Below, one piece after another: positions 1 to 9,712 of a stretch of DNA of 64,000 nucleotides. Numbering within the stretch: position 1 is the first letter of the stretch; every line of letters begins with the position of its first letter. This DNA comes from CAISCU01 sp943361925 (lineage in GTDB: Bacteria; Bacteroidota; Bacteroidia; UKL13-3). The notes beneath the pieces were generated by a model. It saw nothing but the letters and a program-made list of their open reading frames with translations. It searched no databases and was not told the origin of the DNA. A program made the translations under genes and the position numbers. The stretch covers positions 186,001 to 250,000 of the forward strand of contig CALRIT020000004.1 of NCBI GenBank assembly GCA_943361925.1, in the 5' to 3' direction.

Positions 1-142
1 CAAGACTTCTGTCGCGAACCAAAAGATAAATCGCAGTAAAGATACTACGCTTGTGGCGTTTAATTAATTCTTCTAATGCTTGATCGAGACCTGATTGATA
101 CATTTTCACCAACTCATGGTCACTAATTTTCTGCATGTTCAT
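1..142 (-). CDS. RNA polymerase ECF-type sigma factor, N-terminal fragment
   Basis: Partial gene; only the first 47 codons lie in the window and the rest runs off the left edge. The reading frame starts at an ATG at 142 (a second in-frame ATG is at 136) and contains HELVKMYQSGLDQALEELIK followed by a basic helix RHKRSIFTAIYLLVRD. This is the start of sigma-70 region 2 as found in Bacteroidota ECF sigma factors, where the helix is usually followed by the core-binding segment. It would direct RNA polymerase to a small set of promoters. No anti-sigma partner can be seen from here. Family assignment rests on a short fragment, so the exact subgroup is unknown. Confidence 0.75.
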   Translation of the reverse strand, partial: MNMQKISDHELVKMYQSGLDQALEELIKRHKRSIFTAIYLLVRDRSL

Positions 143-298
143 GGCAGTAAGGTTTAAGGGTTGAACAATAAAAACTAGTGTAGAGTTATTTCTATAAGCG
201 GTGATATTTTATGTATGAGTTGTACTTATTTGTTGTTAAATCAAAATTAGTAAAATATTATTAATATGCAAGTTTTTCTGAAAAAACTTTAAAAATCC

Positions 299-1054
299 TT
301 ATTTAACGGGCCTTCTAGACTTGAGTGTAGTGATTTCCGGTTTCAAAATATTAAACCTAATCCCCAACGAAAATTGAATTATTGCCAATGGAACCTTTAA
401 ATTCTCCAAAGATGTACTTACAGGATTACCATTTGTATCAGTAAATTTAATTGTTCCATAATCTGGTCGTCCATATAATAAATCTGCACCTGTAAACAAT
501 GATACTCCCGGATTCAGATGAATATTGGCTCCAATTCCTACTTGAACCAAACCTGTAACAACAGTGGAACTTTTCCATTTAATTATAACTGCAGAATCAT
601 AATTCAAATTATAACCCGGACTTCCAAGCCAAGCAATACCTAGTCCTAATTTTCCAAATAACTCATAATGTTGGTTGCTATATTTTAATTTACTTCCAAA
701 TATTAAAGCTCCTTGATTCCAAGATTTTAAAATTTGAACCGATCTTAAATCTCTATTATTTAATAAAATTAATCTGTTAAATGCGTCGTAATCAACCTTA
801 TTTTTGTTGTATATTATTGAACTATACATATTAAAATAGTTTGATTTTGTTTTAAAATCATAAACCAAACCGGCATGAAATCCTGATTTAGCAATACCAT
901 TTTCACTTAATGGAAAATCTTTTGCTCCATACATGCCTAACGGTAAACTAGGTCCACCATAAACTGTAATAGATTGAGAATTTACCTTCTGTATAAAAAG
1001 AATGGTAAAACAAAAACAAATTAGCCGAGTAGTTTTTTGTAATCTTGCAAACAT
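299..1054 (-). CDS. outer membrane beta-barrel protein (hypothetical)
   Basis: A 251-residue protein starting with a signal peptide (basic MFARLQKTTR, hydrophobic LICFCFTILFI, cleavage near VNSQS). The mature part has alternating hydrophobic and polar strands with many Gly, Tyr and Asn residues (for example LGLGIAW, VQVGIGANIHL, SLFTGADLLYG) and ends with FSLGIRFNI just before a short basic tail. This is typical of small Bacteroidota porin-like eight-strand barrels. I do not recognise a more specific family. It is transcribed divergently from uvrA with only 32 bp between the start codons, so the two promoters must overlap. Function unknown; location inferred as outer membrane. Confidence 0.6.
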   Translation of the reverse strand: MFARLQKTTRLICFCFTILFIQKVNSQSITVYGGPSLPLGMYGAKDFPLSENGIAKSGFHAGLVYDFKTKSNYFNMYSSIIYNKNKVDYDAFNRLILLNNRDLRSVQILKSWNQGALIFGSKLKYSNQHYELFGKLGLGIAWLGSPGYNLNYDSAVIIKWKSSTVVTGLVQVGIGANIHLNPGVSLFTGADLLYGRPDYGTIKFTDTNGNPVSTSLENLKVPLAIIQFSLGIRFNILKPEITTLKSRRPVK

Positions 1055-1073
1055 TGAGTAAAAATTACTTTTG
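1045..1073 (+). promoter_or_regulatory. Bacteroidota-type promoter of uvrA
   Basis: TTG at 1045-1047, an 18-nt spacer, then TACTTTTG at 1066-1073 match the Bacteroidota sigma consensus (TTG ... TAnnTTTG). The uvrA ATG lies 13 nt downstream, implying a leader of only a few nucleotides. The boxes overlap the 5' end of the divergent barrel gene. Confidence 0.6.
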
Positions 1074-1086
1074 GGAAAAATAAGAA

Positions 1087-3921
1087 ATGTCAGGTAAAAA
1101 CCAACAAGATATATTTATAAAAGGTGCAAGGATGCACAATTTAAAGAACTTAGACGTAAGTATCCCGAGAAATAAATTAACTGTAGTAACAGGTGTTTCC
1201 GGTAGTGGAAAGTCGAGTTTAGTATTTGATACACTTTATGCAGAAGGTCAAAGACGGTATGTTGAAAGTCTTTCAGCTTATGCAAGGCAATTTTTAGGTA
1301 AAATGAATAAACCAGATGTGGATTATATTCATGGCATCTCCCCTTCTATTGCAATCGAACAAAAAGTTAATACACGAAATCCAAGATCTACTGTTGCTAC
1401 TTCCACAGAAATTTACGACTATTTAAAACTACTTTTTGCACGCATAGGTTCTACATATTCTCCGATTAGCGGAAGACAAGTTAAAAGACATGCTGTTGAA
1501 GATGGCGTGGATTATATCCTAAATCTTAATGAATCAACAAAGGTTTTAATTTTAGTAGAAATAAAAGAAGGTGAAAACGGTCTAAAAAAGACACTTGAAA
1601 CTTATCTGCAAAACGGATTTTCAAGGGTGATGTTAAATGATGAAATGTTGGATTTAGAAGATGCTATATCAAACCTTTTACCAGCTAAAAAAACCAAAAA
1701 TTCGGATACCTATTATTTAGTTATTGATCGTTTTTCTGTTTTAAAAGATGATGATGAGTTCTCCGGCAGAATTGCGGATAGTATTCAAACTGCTTTTTAT
1801 GAAGGTCACGGTGAATGCATTATAGCCTATTACAATGAGCAAAATGAAAAGATAAGCGAGATTTTAAACAATCGTTTTGAGCTAGATGGAATGGTTTTCG
1901 AAGAACCATCAGTAAACTTCTTTTCATTTAATAATCCATATGGTGCTTGTAAAACATGTGAAGGTTTTGGTAGTGTTGTAGGAATTGATGAAGACCTTGT
2001 AATTCCGGATAAATCACGTTCAATTTTTGATGATGCTATTGTGCCCTGGAAAGGTGACAAAATGAGTGATTGGAAAACTATCTTCCTTAAAGTCTCTGCT
2101 AAATCTAAATTCCCTATTCATAAACCTTATTATGAACTTACTCAATCACAAAAAAACTATTTGTGGGATGGAGATGAAACCTGGGTTGGTTTACATGGCT
2201 TTTTTGGTGAATTAGAAAAGCAAACTTATAAAATTCAATACCGTGTAATGTTGGCTCGTTATAGAGGAAAAACCAGCTGCCCGGATTGTAAAGGAACACG
2301 TTTAAGAAAAGATGCTTCTTATGTAAGAATCACTGAAATAAACGAAAACATTAAATCCTGGAAGGATTATATGAGTTTGAGTAATATTCTTTTAATGAGT
2401 ATCGATGATGCTGTAACGTATTTTAAATCATTAAAAATAAGCGAACAACATCAAATCATTGCTAAACGAATGTTAACCGAGATTACTAATCGTTTAGGCT
2501 TCCTTCAAAATGTTGGTTTAGGTTATCTGTCATTAAACAGATTATCAAACACTTTAAGTGGTGGTGAAACCCAAAGAATCAATTTAGCTACTTCACTTGG
2601 TTCAAGTTTAGTTGGCTCTTTATATATATTGGATGAACCAAGTATTGGATTGCATAGTAAAGACACCGAAAAACTGATTGAAGTATTAAAACACCTTCGT
2701 GATTTAGGAAATACAGTTGTAGTAGTAGAACACGACCAGGATGTAATGGAACAAGCCGATCATATTCTGGATATTGGTCCACTTGCAGGTATACATGGAG
2801 GAAACTTAGTTGCTCAAGGGACCTTAAAAGAAATCAAAAAAGAAGGAATTAGTCTTACAGCGAAATTCCTTTCCGGTAAAGAACAAATTCAAATTCCTGA
2901 AAAAAGAAGAAAATGGACTGATTATATTGGAGTTAAAGGAGCACGTCAAAACAATTTAAAAGGAATTGATGTAAAATTCCCTCTCCATATTTTCACTGTA
3001 ATAACCGGCGTTTCAGGTAGTGGAAAAACTACTTTAATTAAAAGTATCCTCTACCCTGCCATTCAAAAGCATTTAGGTAATTATAGCGGAGAAAAAACTG
3101 GTCAATTTGAAATGCTTGAAGGCAATGTTAATGGCATTAAAGCTGTTGAATTTATTGATCAGAATCCAATTGGAAAATCTAGCCGTTCTAATCCAATAAC
3201 CTACATTAAAGCTTATGATTCTATCAGAGATTTATATGCCTCTCAAGCAATAAGTAAATCAAGAGGATATAAGCCACAACATTTTAGTTTTAATGTAGAT
3301 GGAGGCCGTTGTGAGACTTGTCAGGGAGAAGGAGAAGTAACAATTGAAATGCAATTCATGGCAGATATTCATTTACAATGTGAATCATGCAATGGAGCGA
3401 GATTTAAGGAAGAGATTCTGGATGTTAAACACAATGGAAAAAGTATTTCTGATTTGTTAAACATGAGTGTTGATGAAGCCATTGAGTTTTTTAATGAAGA
3501 TACAGCTATTGCCGCTAAATTAAAGCCATTACAAGATGTAGGATTAGGTTATGTTCAACTAGGTCAAAGTTCTAATACCTTAAGTGGTGGTGAAGCTCAG
3601 CGAGTAAAATTGGCTAGCTTTTTAGGGAAAGGCAAAAACCCTGATCCTGTTTTGTTTATTTTTGATGAACCAACAACAGGTTTACATTTTAATGATATCA
3701 GAAAATTATTAAAATCATTTGATGCATTGATAGCCCAAGGTCATAGTATTTTGGTTATTGAACACAATATGGATATCATAAAATGTGCCGATTATATTAT
3801 AGATTTAGGTCCTGAAGCCGGAACAGATGGTGGAAATTTAGTTTTCGCCGGAACACCTGAGGAATTGATTAAAGTAAAAGGAAGTTATACGGCTAAGTTC
3901 CTAAAAGATAAATTAAACTAA
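1087..3921 (+). CDS. uvrA: excinuclease ABC subunit A (UvrA)
   Basis: DNA-damage sensor ATPase of nucleotide excision repair that loads UvrB at lesions. The 944 residues contain two ABC ATPase halves: Walker A GVSGSGKSS at residues 36-44, signature LSGGETQRI, then a second half with GVSGSGKTT, LSGGEAQRV and Walker B LFIFDEPTTGL. The inserted UvrB-binding region follows LFARIGSTYSP. Zinc modules include CPDCKGTRLR and CETCQGEGE...CESCNGARF. In the first half only one CxxC is present (C288, C291); the partner pair expected about 27 residues earlier is replaced by N261 and F264. Length fits canonical UvrA, not the shorter UvrA2. The next gene begins 1 nt after the stop codon, so they are co-transcribed. 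Confidence 0.96.
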   Translation: MSGKNQQDIFIKGARMHNLKNLDVSIPRNKLTVVTGVSGSGKSSLVFDTLYAEGQRRYVESLSAYARQFLGKMNKPDVDYIHGISPSIAIEQKVNTRNPRSTVATSTEIYDYLKLLFARIGSTYSPISGRQVKRHAVEDGVDYILNLNESTKVLILVEIKEGENGLKKTLETYLQNGFSRVMLNDEMLDLEDAISNLLPAKKTKNSDTYYLVIDRFSVLKDDDEFSGRIADSIQTAFYEGHGECIIAYYNEQNEKISEILNNRFELDGMVFEEPSVNFFSFNNPYGACKTCEGFGSVVGIDEDLVIPDKSRSIFDDAIVPWKGDKMSDWKTIFLKVSAKSKFPIHKPYYELTQSQKNYLWDGDETWVGLHGFFGELEKQTYKIQYRVMLARYRGKTSCPDCKGTRLRKDASYVRITEINENIKSWKDYMSLSNILLMSIDDAVTYFKSLKISEQHQIIAKRMLTEITNRLGFLQNVGLGYLSLNRLSNTLSGGETQRINLATSLGSSLVGSLYILDEPSIGLHSKDTEKLIEVLKHLRDLGNTVVVVEHDQDVMEQADHILDIGPLAGIHGGNLVAQGTLKEIKKEGISLTAKFLSGKEQIQIPEKRRKWTDYIGVKGARQNNLKGIDVKFPLHIFTVITGVSGSGKTTLIKSILYPAIQKHLGNYSGEKTGQFEMLEGNVNGIKAVEFIDQNPIGKSSRSNPITYIKAYDSIRDLYASQAISKSRGYKPQHFSFNVDGGRCETCQGEGEVTIEMQFMADIHLQCESCNGARFKEEILDVKHNGKSISDLLNMSVDEAIEFFNEDTAIAAKLKPLQDVGLGYVQLGQSSNTLSGGEAQRVKLASFLGKGKNPDPVLFIFDEPTTGLHFNDIRKLLKSFDALIAQGHSILVIEHNMDIIKCADYIIDLGPEAGTDGGNLVFAGTPEELIKVKGSYTAKFLKDKLN

Positions 3922-3922
3922 A

Positions 3923-4660
3923 ATGAGTACCACTCAACAACCAAAAGTTATACCTTTTAAAGAGATGATTATTTATGAAGATGATCAACTTATTTTCATA
4001 AATAAACCTGCTCATTATTCTTCTTTGGATGATAGACATGGTGATGTATTTTCAATCATCAGACAAGCAAAAAAACATGACGAAAACTTGCAGTTATGTC
4101 ATCGTTTAGACAAAGAAACCAGCGGTATTTTAGTACTTTCAAAAAATGAAGATATTTATAGAGAAATGTCTATTCTATTTGAAAAGAGACAAATAGAAAA
4201 GTGCTACCACGCTTTTATTGGTGGTGTTTTATCTGTTCAAGGGGCTGAAATAAAACTGCCTTTAAGTCAATCTGCAAAAGGCGTAGCAAAAGTTGATATG
4301 AAAGAAGGAAAACCTTCAAAAACTTTTGTTTCCACTATTAAAACCTTTCAGCATTTTAGTTTGATGGAATGTAAACCAGAAACAGGAAGATTGCATCAAA
4401 TTAGAATTCATTTGGCATCACAAAATTTCCCATTGGTTGCCGATACATTGTATGGAGGTAAAATGCCATTCTTATCTCATATCAAAGCCAAATTCAAAGA
4501 AAGTAAATGGGAAAACGAAGAACCAATGATGAAAAGAGTTGCACTTCATGCCTATCAATTGAAATTTGTGTTGGGAGAAAAAGCTTACGAAATTATAGCT
4601 CCATATCCTAAGGACTTTGCCGTATTTTTAAAATTAGTGGAAAAATTTGACTCTCATTAG
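3923..4660 (+). CDS. RluA-family RNA pseudouridine synthase
   Basis: Converts specific uridines in rRNA or tRNA to pseudouridine. The 245-residue protein has the RluA motif HRLDKETSG with catalytic D63, preceded by IINKPA-like FINKPAHYSSLDDRHGD and followed by KCYHAFIGG and the motif GRLHQIRIHLA. There is no N-terminal S4 domain, so it resembles the short RluA/RluC catalytic-only members. Start ATG is 1 nt after the uvrA stop. The target uridine cannot be read from sequence. The link with uvrA appears to be only operon position. Confidence 0.9.
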   Translation: MSTTQQPKVIPFKEMIIYEDDQLIFINKPAHYSSLDDRHGDVFSIIRQAKKHDENLQLCHRLDKETSGILVLSKNEDIYREMSILFEKRQIEKCYHAFIGGVLSVQGAEIKLPLSQSAKGVAKVDMKEGKPSKTFVSTIKTFQHFSLMECKPETGRLHQIRIHLASQNFPLVADTLYGGKMPFLSHIKAKFKESKWENEEPMMKRVALHAYQLKFVLGEKAYEIIAPYPKDFAVFLKLVEKFDSH

Positions 4661-4711
4661 AAGCACATCCCAATACTTGTTTTAAGTTTCCATTCGCTTA
4701 TAATTGTAAGA

Positions 4712-5857
4712 ATGAATCTTCAATTAAAACAATGGATTGATGGAACTATTGGCCGTGGACTTGCTGCTATAAATGTAGTGCTGGTTAGAGGTGTAGGATT
4801 AATTCTTAAAAGAGATCATTCGTTAAAAGAGGCACCGGAAAACATTCTTGTCATTAAAATGCTGGGTTTAGGTAGCATATTAATGGCAATGGATAGTCTT
4901 CATGCATTAAAAATCAAATATCCGAATGCGAAATTGATTTTAATGACAGGAAGAGGCGTTGCACCCGGAATTGAGCCTTTACAATTCTTTGATGAAATCT
5001 GGGTTCATAACGACAAAAGTATTTTCAAGCTGGTTTCATCCGGATTTCAATTGTTGTTTAAATCATGGAATCTGAAAAAACTATGGGTAGTTGATTTAGA
5101 AGTTTACTCTGTATTAACAACCTTGTTCAGTGCCTGGACAATGGCTCAGAATAGATTTGGATTTCAGCTGAATAAGGTACATTTTAGAAATTACCTGAAC
5201 ACACATAATTCTTATTTTAATCAATTTGTTACTGTTACCGAAAATTATGAATTGTTGATTCAACAAATGAATGTGAAAGAAGCAATTCCATACATCATTC
5301 AATTAAGAGAAAAGAATCCAAAACCAGTAATTGATTTTATTGCAATTAATAATACTTGCAGTGATTTAGGAGGTAATTTAAGAAAAATTGAACCTGCATT
5401 ATTAAAAGAAATCATTGAAGTAATCCTTAATCAATCACAATTAAAAATTGCATTAACAGGAGCTCCATCAGATTTTCTTGAAAACGACCGATTTGAAAAA
5501 GCAAACGGATTTGAGCACAACGAGCGGGTTAAAAATATAGCAGGAAAAATCAGTTTTAAAGAATACTATGAGTTTCTTCAATTCGAATGTAAAGCGATGA
5601 TTAGCATTGATAGTGCACCATTACATATGGCTATGCGATTAGGACTGAAAACATTCAGTTTATGGGGACCAATCAATCCACAACAGCGATTCAAATTTGA
5701 AAATCAGGAAAAACATAGTTTTCATTTTCTTCATAAAAACTGTTCACCATGTATTCATTTATCAGATATTGTGCCTTGTGGGGGAAATAATCATTGTATG
5801 AAAGATATGCAGTTGAATCAGATTAAAGAACAAATTTTGAAACTTATTTCAACATGA
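4712..5857 (+). CDS. glycosyltransferase family 9 (heptosyltransferase-like)
   Basis: A 381-residue GT-B enzyme probably acting in lipopolysaccharide or another surface glycan. It has ILVIKMLGLGSILMA near residue 45 (the GT9 nucleotide-sugar-site start), a middle domain with RFGFQLNKVHFRN, and the C-terminal signature SIDSAPLHMAMRLGLKTFSLWGP. Near the C-terminus is a cysteine cluster (CSPCIHL ... PCGGNNHCM), also seen in some GT9 proteins. A TATAATTG box at 4699-4706 ends 5 nt before the ATG, so the transcript may be leaderless. The stop overlaps the next start in ATGA, implying coupled translation with the membrane protein that follows. Donor and acceptor unknown. Confidence 0.85.
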   Translation: MNLQLKQWIDGTIGRGLAAINVVLVRGVGLILKRDHSLKEAPENILVIKMLGLGSILMAMDSLHALKIKYPNAKLILMTGRGVAPGIEPLQFFDEIWVHNDKSIFKLVSSGFQLLFKSWNLKKLWVVDLEVYSVLTTLFSAWTMAQNRFGFQLNKVHFRNYLNTHNSYFNQFVTVTENYELLIQQMNVKEAIPYIIQLREKNPKPVIDFIAINNTCSDLGGNLRKIEPALLKEIIEVILNQSQLKIALTGAPSDFLENDRFEKANGFEHNERVKNIAGKISFKEYYEFLQFECKAMISIDSAPLHMAMRLGLKTFSLWGPINPQQRFKFENQEKHSFHFLHKNCSPCIHLSDIVPCGGNNHCMKDMQLNQIKEQILKLIST

Positions 5858-7137
5858 AAATAACAACAAATCAAACCAAATATATTTTATTTATCTTTTG
5901 CTTTAGTTTGATATTATTCAGGCTACTTAACATTTCAATTTATACTGAAGGCAGAGCAAGAAGTGCTATTCTTGGAGATGCTTTTAGTGATAAAAATACT
6001 ATTTCATCCGCTAAATTTTTTCTTGATTCTGGCTTTACTCAAACAGCATTTTTACCGGTTCACGAATATTATCCGGCAACAGAAGCTGCTCATCAGGTTT
6101 ATACCCACTACCCTGCTCTACCTAATATTCTGGCTGGTATTTATGCCTTTATTTTCCAAAGCATAGATGAACGATTATTACGTATAATCCCTTACTTAAT
6201 AGCCATCTTTTTCTTCTTCTTTATATTTAGATTCTTAAACAAATTACTTAACAATGAAAAAGCTGCATTAATAGGCGCAGCTTCACTTTGGCTTGGAAGT
6301 TATTTCATTAACTGGGCTGATAATTTACATCAGCATTTATATGGCGAATTCCTCAAATGGATTTATGTTTATCTGCTATATATTTATTTCGAAACTGATA
6401 GAAAAAACCAGGTTTACTTTTTTCTCATGCTGCTGATTATGGCATTGGAAGTTAATATCAGCTTTGAACAACCGGTGTTTTTAGGTATGGCAACATTAGG
6501 ATTTTCTATCATTTACAAAAAGGGAGTATTTTCAAAAGAAACAATAAGCGCAGCAATAGCTTTATTTTTTGGATTGTTTCTTCATCTTTATCAAAATGCA
6601 ATCTATTTTGGAAGCTTCAAAGCAGCAGTGGATGATTTAGTGCATGCATATACTTTCAGAGCTACAGGGGCCGAGACAGTTGGGTACATCAAAGAAAAAG
6701 AGTATACCTGGAAAAACTTTCCTGAAATTATGTTTGGTTGGTTTAATGGAATGGAAAGATTCTATTTATTTCCAGGATGGAGTTTACTCATTTTATGGTT
6801 GATATTTTGGAAGGAAATTAAACTTAACCAAAACAAACTTTTCCAAATAAGTTTAAGTCTGTTTGTTGCTTCCATTGCATGGGGATTTGTTATGAGTCAG
6901 CATGCTTATATTCATTCATTTACCAATAAACATTTTTCAATTTTTGTTGGATTAAGTATGGCATTATTAATACCACTTTACATTAAAAAACTTAAAATAG
7001 ATTTTGCTGGAGTTGAACTAAAATGGAAAGTTTTCCATTTAGTTTTTATTGCTTATAGTCTAATTATGTTTTTAACCCAAACTGTTTGGGAAATTTGGCT
7101 AGAATTTGGTTTTTTATATCCGCATTTTGGAACATAA
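5854..7137 (+). CDS. multi-pass membrane protein, GT-C (ArnT/PMT)-like
   Basis: A 427-residue integral membrane protein with about ten hydrophobic helices, starting with YILFIFCFSLILFRLL. After helix 1 comes a periplasmic stretch with HEYYPATEAAHQVYTHYPAL; the YTHYPALPNILAG segment is the kind seen in family 39-like glycosyltransferases that use lipid-linked sugar donors. The acidic motif expected for catalysis is not unambiguous (GDAFSD near residue 40 is the best candidate). It overlaps the GT9 gene by 4 nt, which supports a joint role in glycan assembly. A plain uncharacterised membrane protein remains possible. Confidence 0.6.
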   Translation: MKITTNQTKYILFIFCFSLILFRLLNISIYTEGRARSAILGDAFSDKNTISSAKFFLDSGFTQTAFLPVHEYYPATEAAHQVYTHYPALPNILAGIYAFIFQSIDERLLRIIPYLIAIFFFFFIFRFLNKLLNNEKAALIGAASLWLGSYFINWADNLHQHLYGEFLKWIYVYLLYIYFETDRKNQVYFFLMLLIMALEVNISFEQPVFLGMATLGFSIIYKKGVFSKETISAAIALFFGLFLHLYQNAIYFGSFKAAVDDLVHAYTFRATGAETVGYIKEKEYTWKNFPEIMFGWFNGMERFYLFPGWSLLILWLIFWKEIKLNQNKLFQISLSLFVASIAWGFVMSQHAYIHSFTNKHFSIFVGLSMALLIPLYIKKLKIDFAGVELKWKVFHLVFIAYSLIMFLTQTVWEIWLEFGFLYPHFGT

Positions 7138-7238
7138 TACTGTGAATTTAAAGAGGGAAAATTTGAGATTTATTTTTGCTGCCAAAGATTTATTAAAATT
7201 CAAAGACCTATTCAACAAAAGAAAAAAGCAATTAGAAT

Positions 7239-7769
7239 TTAAAGTAATAAACTCATCTGTTTTGTAGAACCTTCTAATTCCAACAAATAACGTTTTGCGG
7301 GCAAACCTCCTGCATAACCCTGCAAATCGCCTGAACTTGCAATAACTCTATGACAAGGAACAATTATAGATAAAGCATTGGCTCCATTTGCTGCAGCAAC
7401 GGCTCTTATAGCTTTTTCGTTATTCAACTGCTTACTTAATTGAAGATATGTTCTTGTTTCACCATAAGGAATTTTCAATAACTCATCCCAAACTTTCTTT
7501 TGAAAATCGGAGCCGGAAAATAGTAAAGGCAAGTCAAAATTGTTTCGTTTTCTCGAAAAGTATTCTTGTAATTGTTTGATACAATTGTCGTGTAAGGGAG
7601 TAAATTCTTCTACAAAATTAGCATTTAAGTATTGTTGAATTCTATTATCAACCTCCATTCGTTTTGCTCTGAATTTCCAATCGCATAAACATAAACTACC
7701 TTCATAATCGCCAATAATTATTTCACCAATAGGCAATTTGAAATAGGATATTTTGATAGGAGAATTCAT
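7239..7769 (-). CDS. ogt: methylated-DNA--protein-cysteine S-methyltransferase
   Basis: Suicide repair protein that takes alkyl groups from O6-alkylguanine. The 176-residue protein ends with the DNA-binding domain: FQKKVWDELLKIPYGETRTY (helix-turn-helix entry), AIRAVAAANGANALSIIVPC with the acceptor cysteine in PCHRV near residue 143, and GDLQGYAGGLPAKRYLLELE. The N-terminal ribonuclease-like domain is present; there is no Ada regulatory domain. I chose the ATG at 7769 over the TTG one codon upstream. A TATGTTTG box at 7774-7781 on the minus strand ends 4 nt before this ATG. Convergent with the membrane-protein gene. Confidence 0.93.
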   Translation of the reverse strand: MNSPIKISYFKLPIGEIIIGDYEGSLCLCDWKFRAKRMEVDNRIQQYLNANFVEEFTPLHDNCIKQLQEYFSRKRNNFDLPLLFSGSDFQKKVWDELLKIPYGETRTYLQLSKQLNNEKAIRAVAAANGANALSIIVPCHRVIASSGDLQGYAGGLPAKRYLLELEGSTKQMSLLL

Positions 7770-7900
7770 CAAACAAACATAAACCTAAAATTCATTTTAA
7801 TGAAAAGTGATGAATTTTATCATCGATGTATATTTCAAAAAATTATCCGAAGAGTAAATTGAATGCTTTTATTTCCCATGATAAGCATGCAAATTTGTTT

Positions 7901-9595
7901 ATGGCAAAAAAACCAATCTTAATCTTTTGGGTACTAATTTTACTTTTTCAAGTTAAAGTAAAAGCTCAGCATACATATATTCCACTTGGTCAAATGAGTA
8001 TGCAGGTTCTTGATAGATTAGAAATTAAGAGTGGAGAATTGAATCAAAACTATTTTCATAGTTCAAATAAATCTTACAGAAGAAAATCTATTGCAGAATA
8101 TTTAGTGACTTTAAATGATTCAAACCTTCAATTATCAAATCAAGATAGATTTAATATCAATTATGTAAAAACAGATAATTTTGAATGGACAAATAACCCC
8201 AATACACAATCGAAAAGAAAATTCGGTAAGACATTCTATCAAGAAAAAGCAGCAATGTTCTCTGTAGTAAATCCCGATTATTCAATTGTTTTAAATCCTG
8301 TAATCGGTTATGATGTATCAAGTGAAAGAAACCAAGAAAATTTTGCTTCATTAAATAACAGAGGTATTGAACTTAGAGGTCATATTGGTAAAAACATTGG
8401 ATTCTATTCGCAGGTAAGTGATGAAATTTTAATTCCTAATTCCTTTACAAGACAAAGGTTTTATTATGACTCTAACTTTATGTATATCAATTTTTACAAA
8501 CCTGAAGGAGATGGTTCAATTAGTTATTTTAATTCGAGTGGATACATTACTGCCAATTTAAATAAATACATGGAGCTCCAATTTGGACATACAAGAAATT
8601 TTATTGGAGATGGCTATAGAACCTTTATACTTGGAAACAATCAACCTGAATACTTAAACCTAAAATTAAGCACCCGCTTTTGGAAACTAAATTACACCAA
8701 TATCTGGGCAGAACTAAGAGATTATCCGGTTGGAAGAGCAACTCAATGGTTAAGATTTTCGCAGCCAAAACACTACATGGCAACACATCATTTGAGTATT
8801 AATTTAAGCAAAAACTTTAATTTAGGAATATTTGAAACTATTCTATTTCAAAGGGATTCAGGTCATTCTACTACAGGATTTGAATTAAATTATCTGAACC
8901 CAATTATTTTCTATAAAAGTGTGGAAGATGGACTGAATAGCTTAGATAAATCAATCATTGGCATAAACTTTAAATGGAATATCAAAAAGAAGGTTTCTTT
9001 ATATGGCCAATTTGTATTTGCAGAGTTTGTTTTTAATGATATAAAAGCCGGAAATGGAAGTTATACAAACAAGTTCGCTCTGCAAGGTGGATTAAAATAC
9101 ATCGATGTTTTGGGAATATCCAATCTCGATTTACAAGGAGAAGTGAATATAAGCAGACCTTATATGTATACATCTTACTTACCTCAAAACTCTTTCAGTA
9201 ATTTCAGACAAAGTATGGCGCATCCATTAGGTGCAAATTTTAAGGAGCTTGTTGGAATAATAAGATACCAACCCATGAATAGAATTTTTATGATGGCAAA
9301 AGCAATTATTTATATGCAAGGCTTAGATACCAATGGAAGTAATTGGGGAAGTAATATTAGAAAATCGTATTATGACAACACTAATATGTATGGAAATTTT
9401 ATTGGACAAGGTGTTAAAGTAAATACTTATTTAGCTGAATTTACAACTACCTGGATGCCTAAACATAATTTGTTTATCGATGCAAAATATACTTATAGAA
9501 AAGCTAGTTCTCTTGTTGATTGGTTCAATGAAAAAACAAATTATTTCAGTTTTGCCATCAGGTATAATTTTAGTGTAAGAAACTATGATTATTAG
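7901..9595 (+). CDS. Wzi/RemB-like outer membrane protein
   Basis: A 564-residue exported protein. I start it at the ATG at 7901 because MAKKPILIFWVLILLFQVKV followed by KAQ is a clean signal peptide, whereas the upstream ATG at 7826 would bury it. The sequence has many barrel strands (LNNRGIELRGHIGKNIGFYS, QFGHTRNFIGDGYRTFILGN, LNLSKNFNLGIFETILF, YGQFVFAEFVF) and ends FAIRYNFSVRNYDY with an aromatic near the end. This pattern matches the Bacteroidota capsule-assembly Wzi family, which includes the gliding protein RemB. Inferred role: surface polysaccharide anchoring or gliding. The family call is from pattern memory only. Confidence 0.6.
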   Translation: MAKKPILIFWVLILLFQVKVKAQHTYIPLGQMSMQVLDRLEIKSGELNQNYFHSSNKSYRRKSIAEYLVTLNDSNLQLSNQDRFNINYVKTDNFEWTNNPNTQSKRKFGKTFYQEKAAMFSVVNPDYSIVLNPVIGYDVSSERNQENFASLNNRGIELRGHIGKNIGFYSQVSDEILIPNSFTRQRFYYDSNFMYINFYKPEGDGSISYFNSSGYITANLNKYMELQFGHTRNFIGDGYRTFILGNNQPEYLNLKLSTRFWKLNYTNIWAELRDYPVGRATQWLRFSQPKHYMATHHLSINLSKNFNLGIFETILFQRDSGHSTTGFELNYLNPIIFYKSVEDGLNSLDKSIIGINFKWNIKKKVSLYGQFVFAEFVFNDIKAGNGSYTNKFALQGGLKYIDVLGISNLDLQGEVNISRPYMYTSYLPQNSFSNFRQSMAHPLGANFKELVGIIRYQPMNRIFMMAKAIIYMQGLDTNGSNWGSNIRKSYYDNTNMYGNFIGQGVKVNTYLAEFTTTWMPKHNLFIDAKYTYRKASSLVDWFNEKTNYFSFAIRYNFSVRNYDY

Positions 9596-9712
9596 AAAAT
9601 TAAATATTGCTTTAATCATTTAGAATCAAACTCAATTCATTTTCAACTTGAAATTACCCTTAAAAAAAGGAATCTTGCCAAGTAAAATTAGACCCATAAA
9701 ATATATCAACTC

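Noticed and set aside
7826..7900. Upstream ATG for the Wzi/RemB-like gene
   Set aside because: It would place 25 polar residues before a clear signal peptide; the ATG at 7901 is better.
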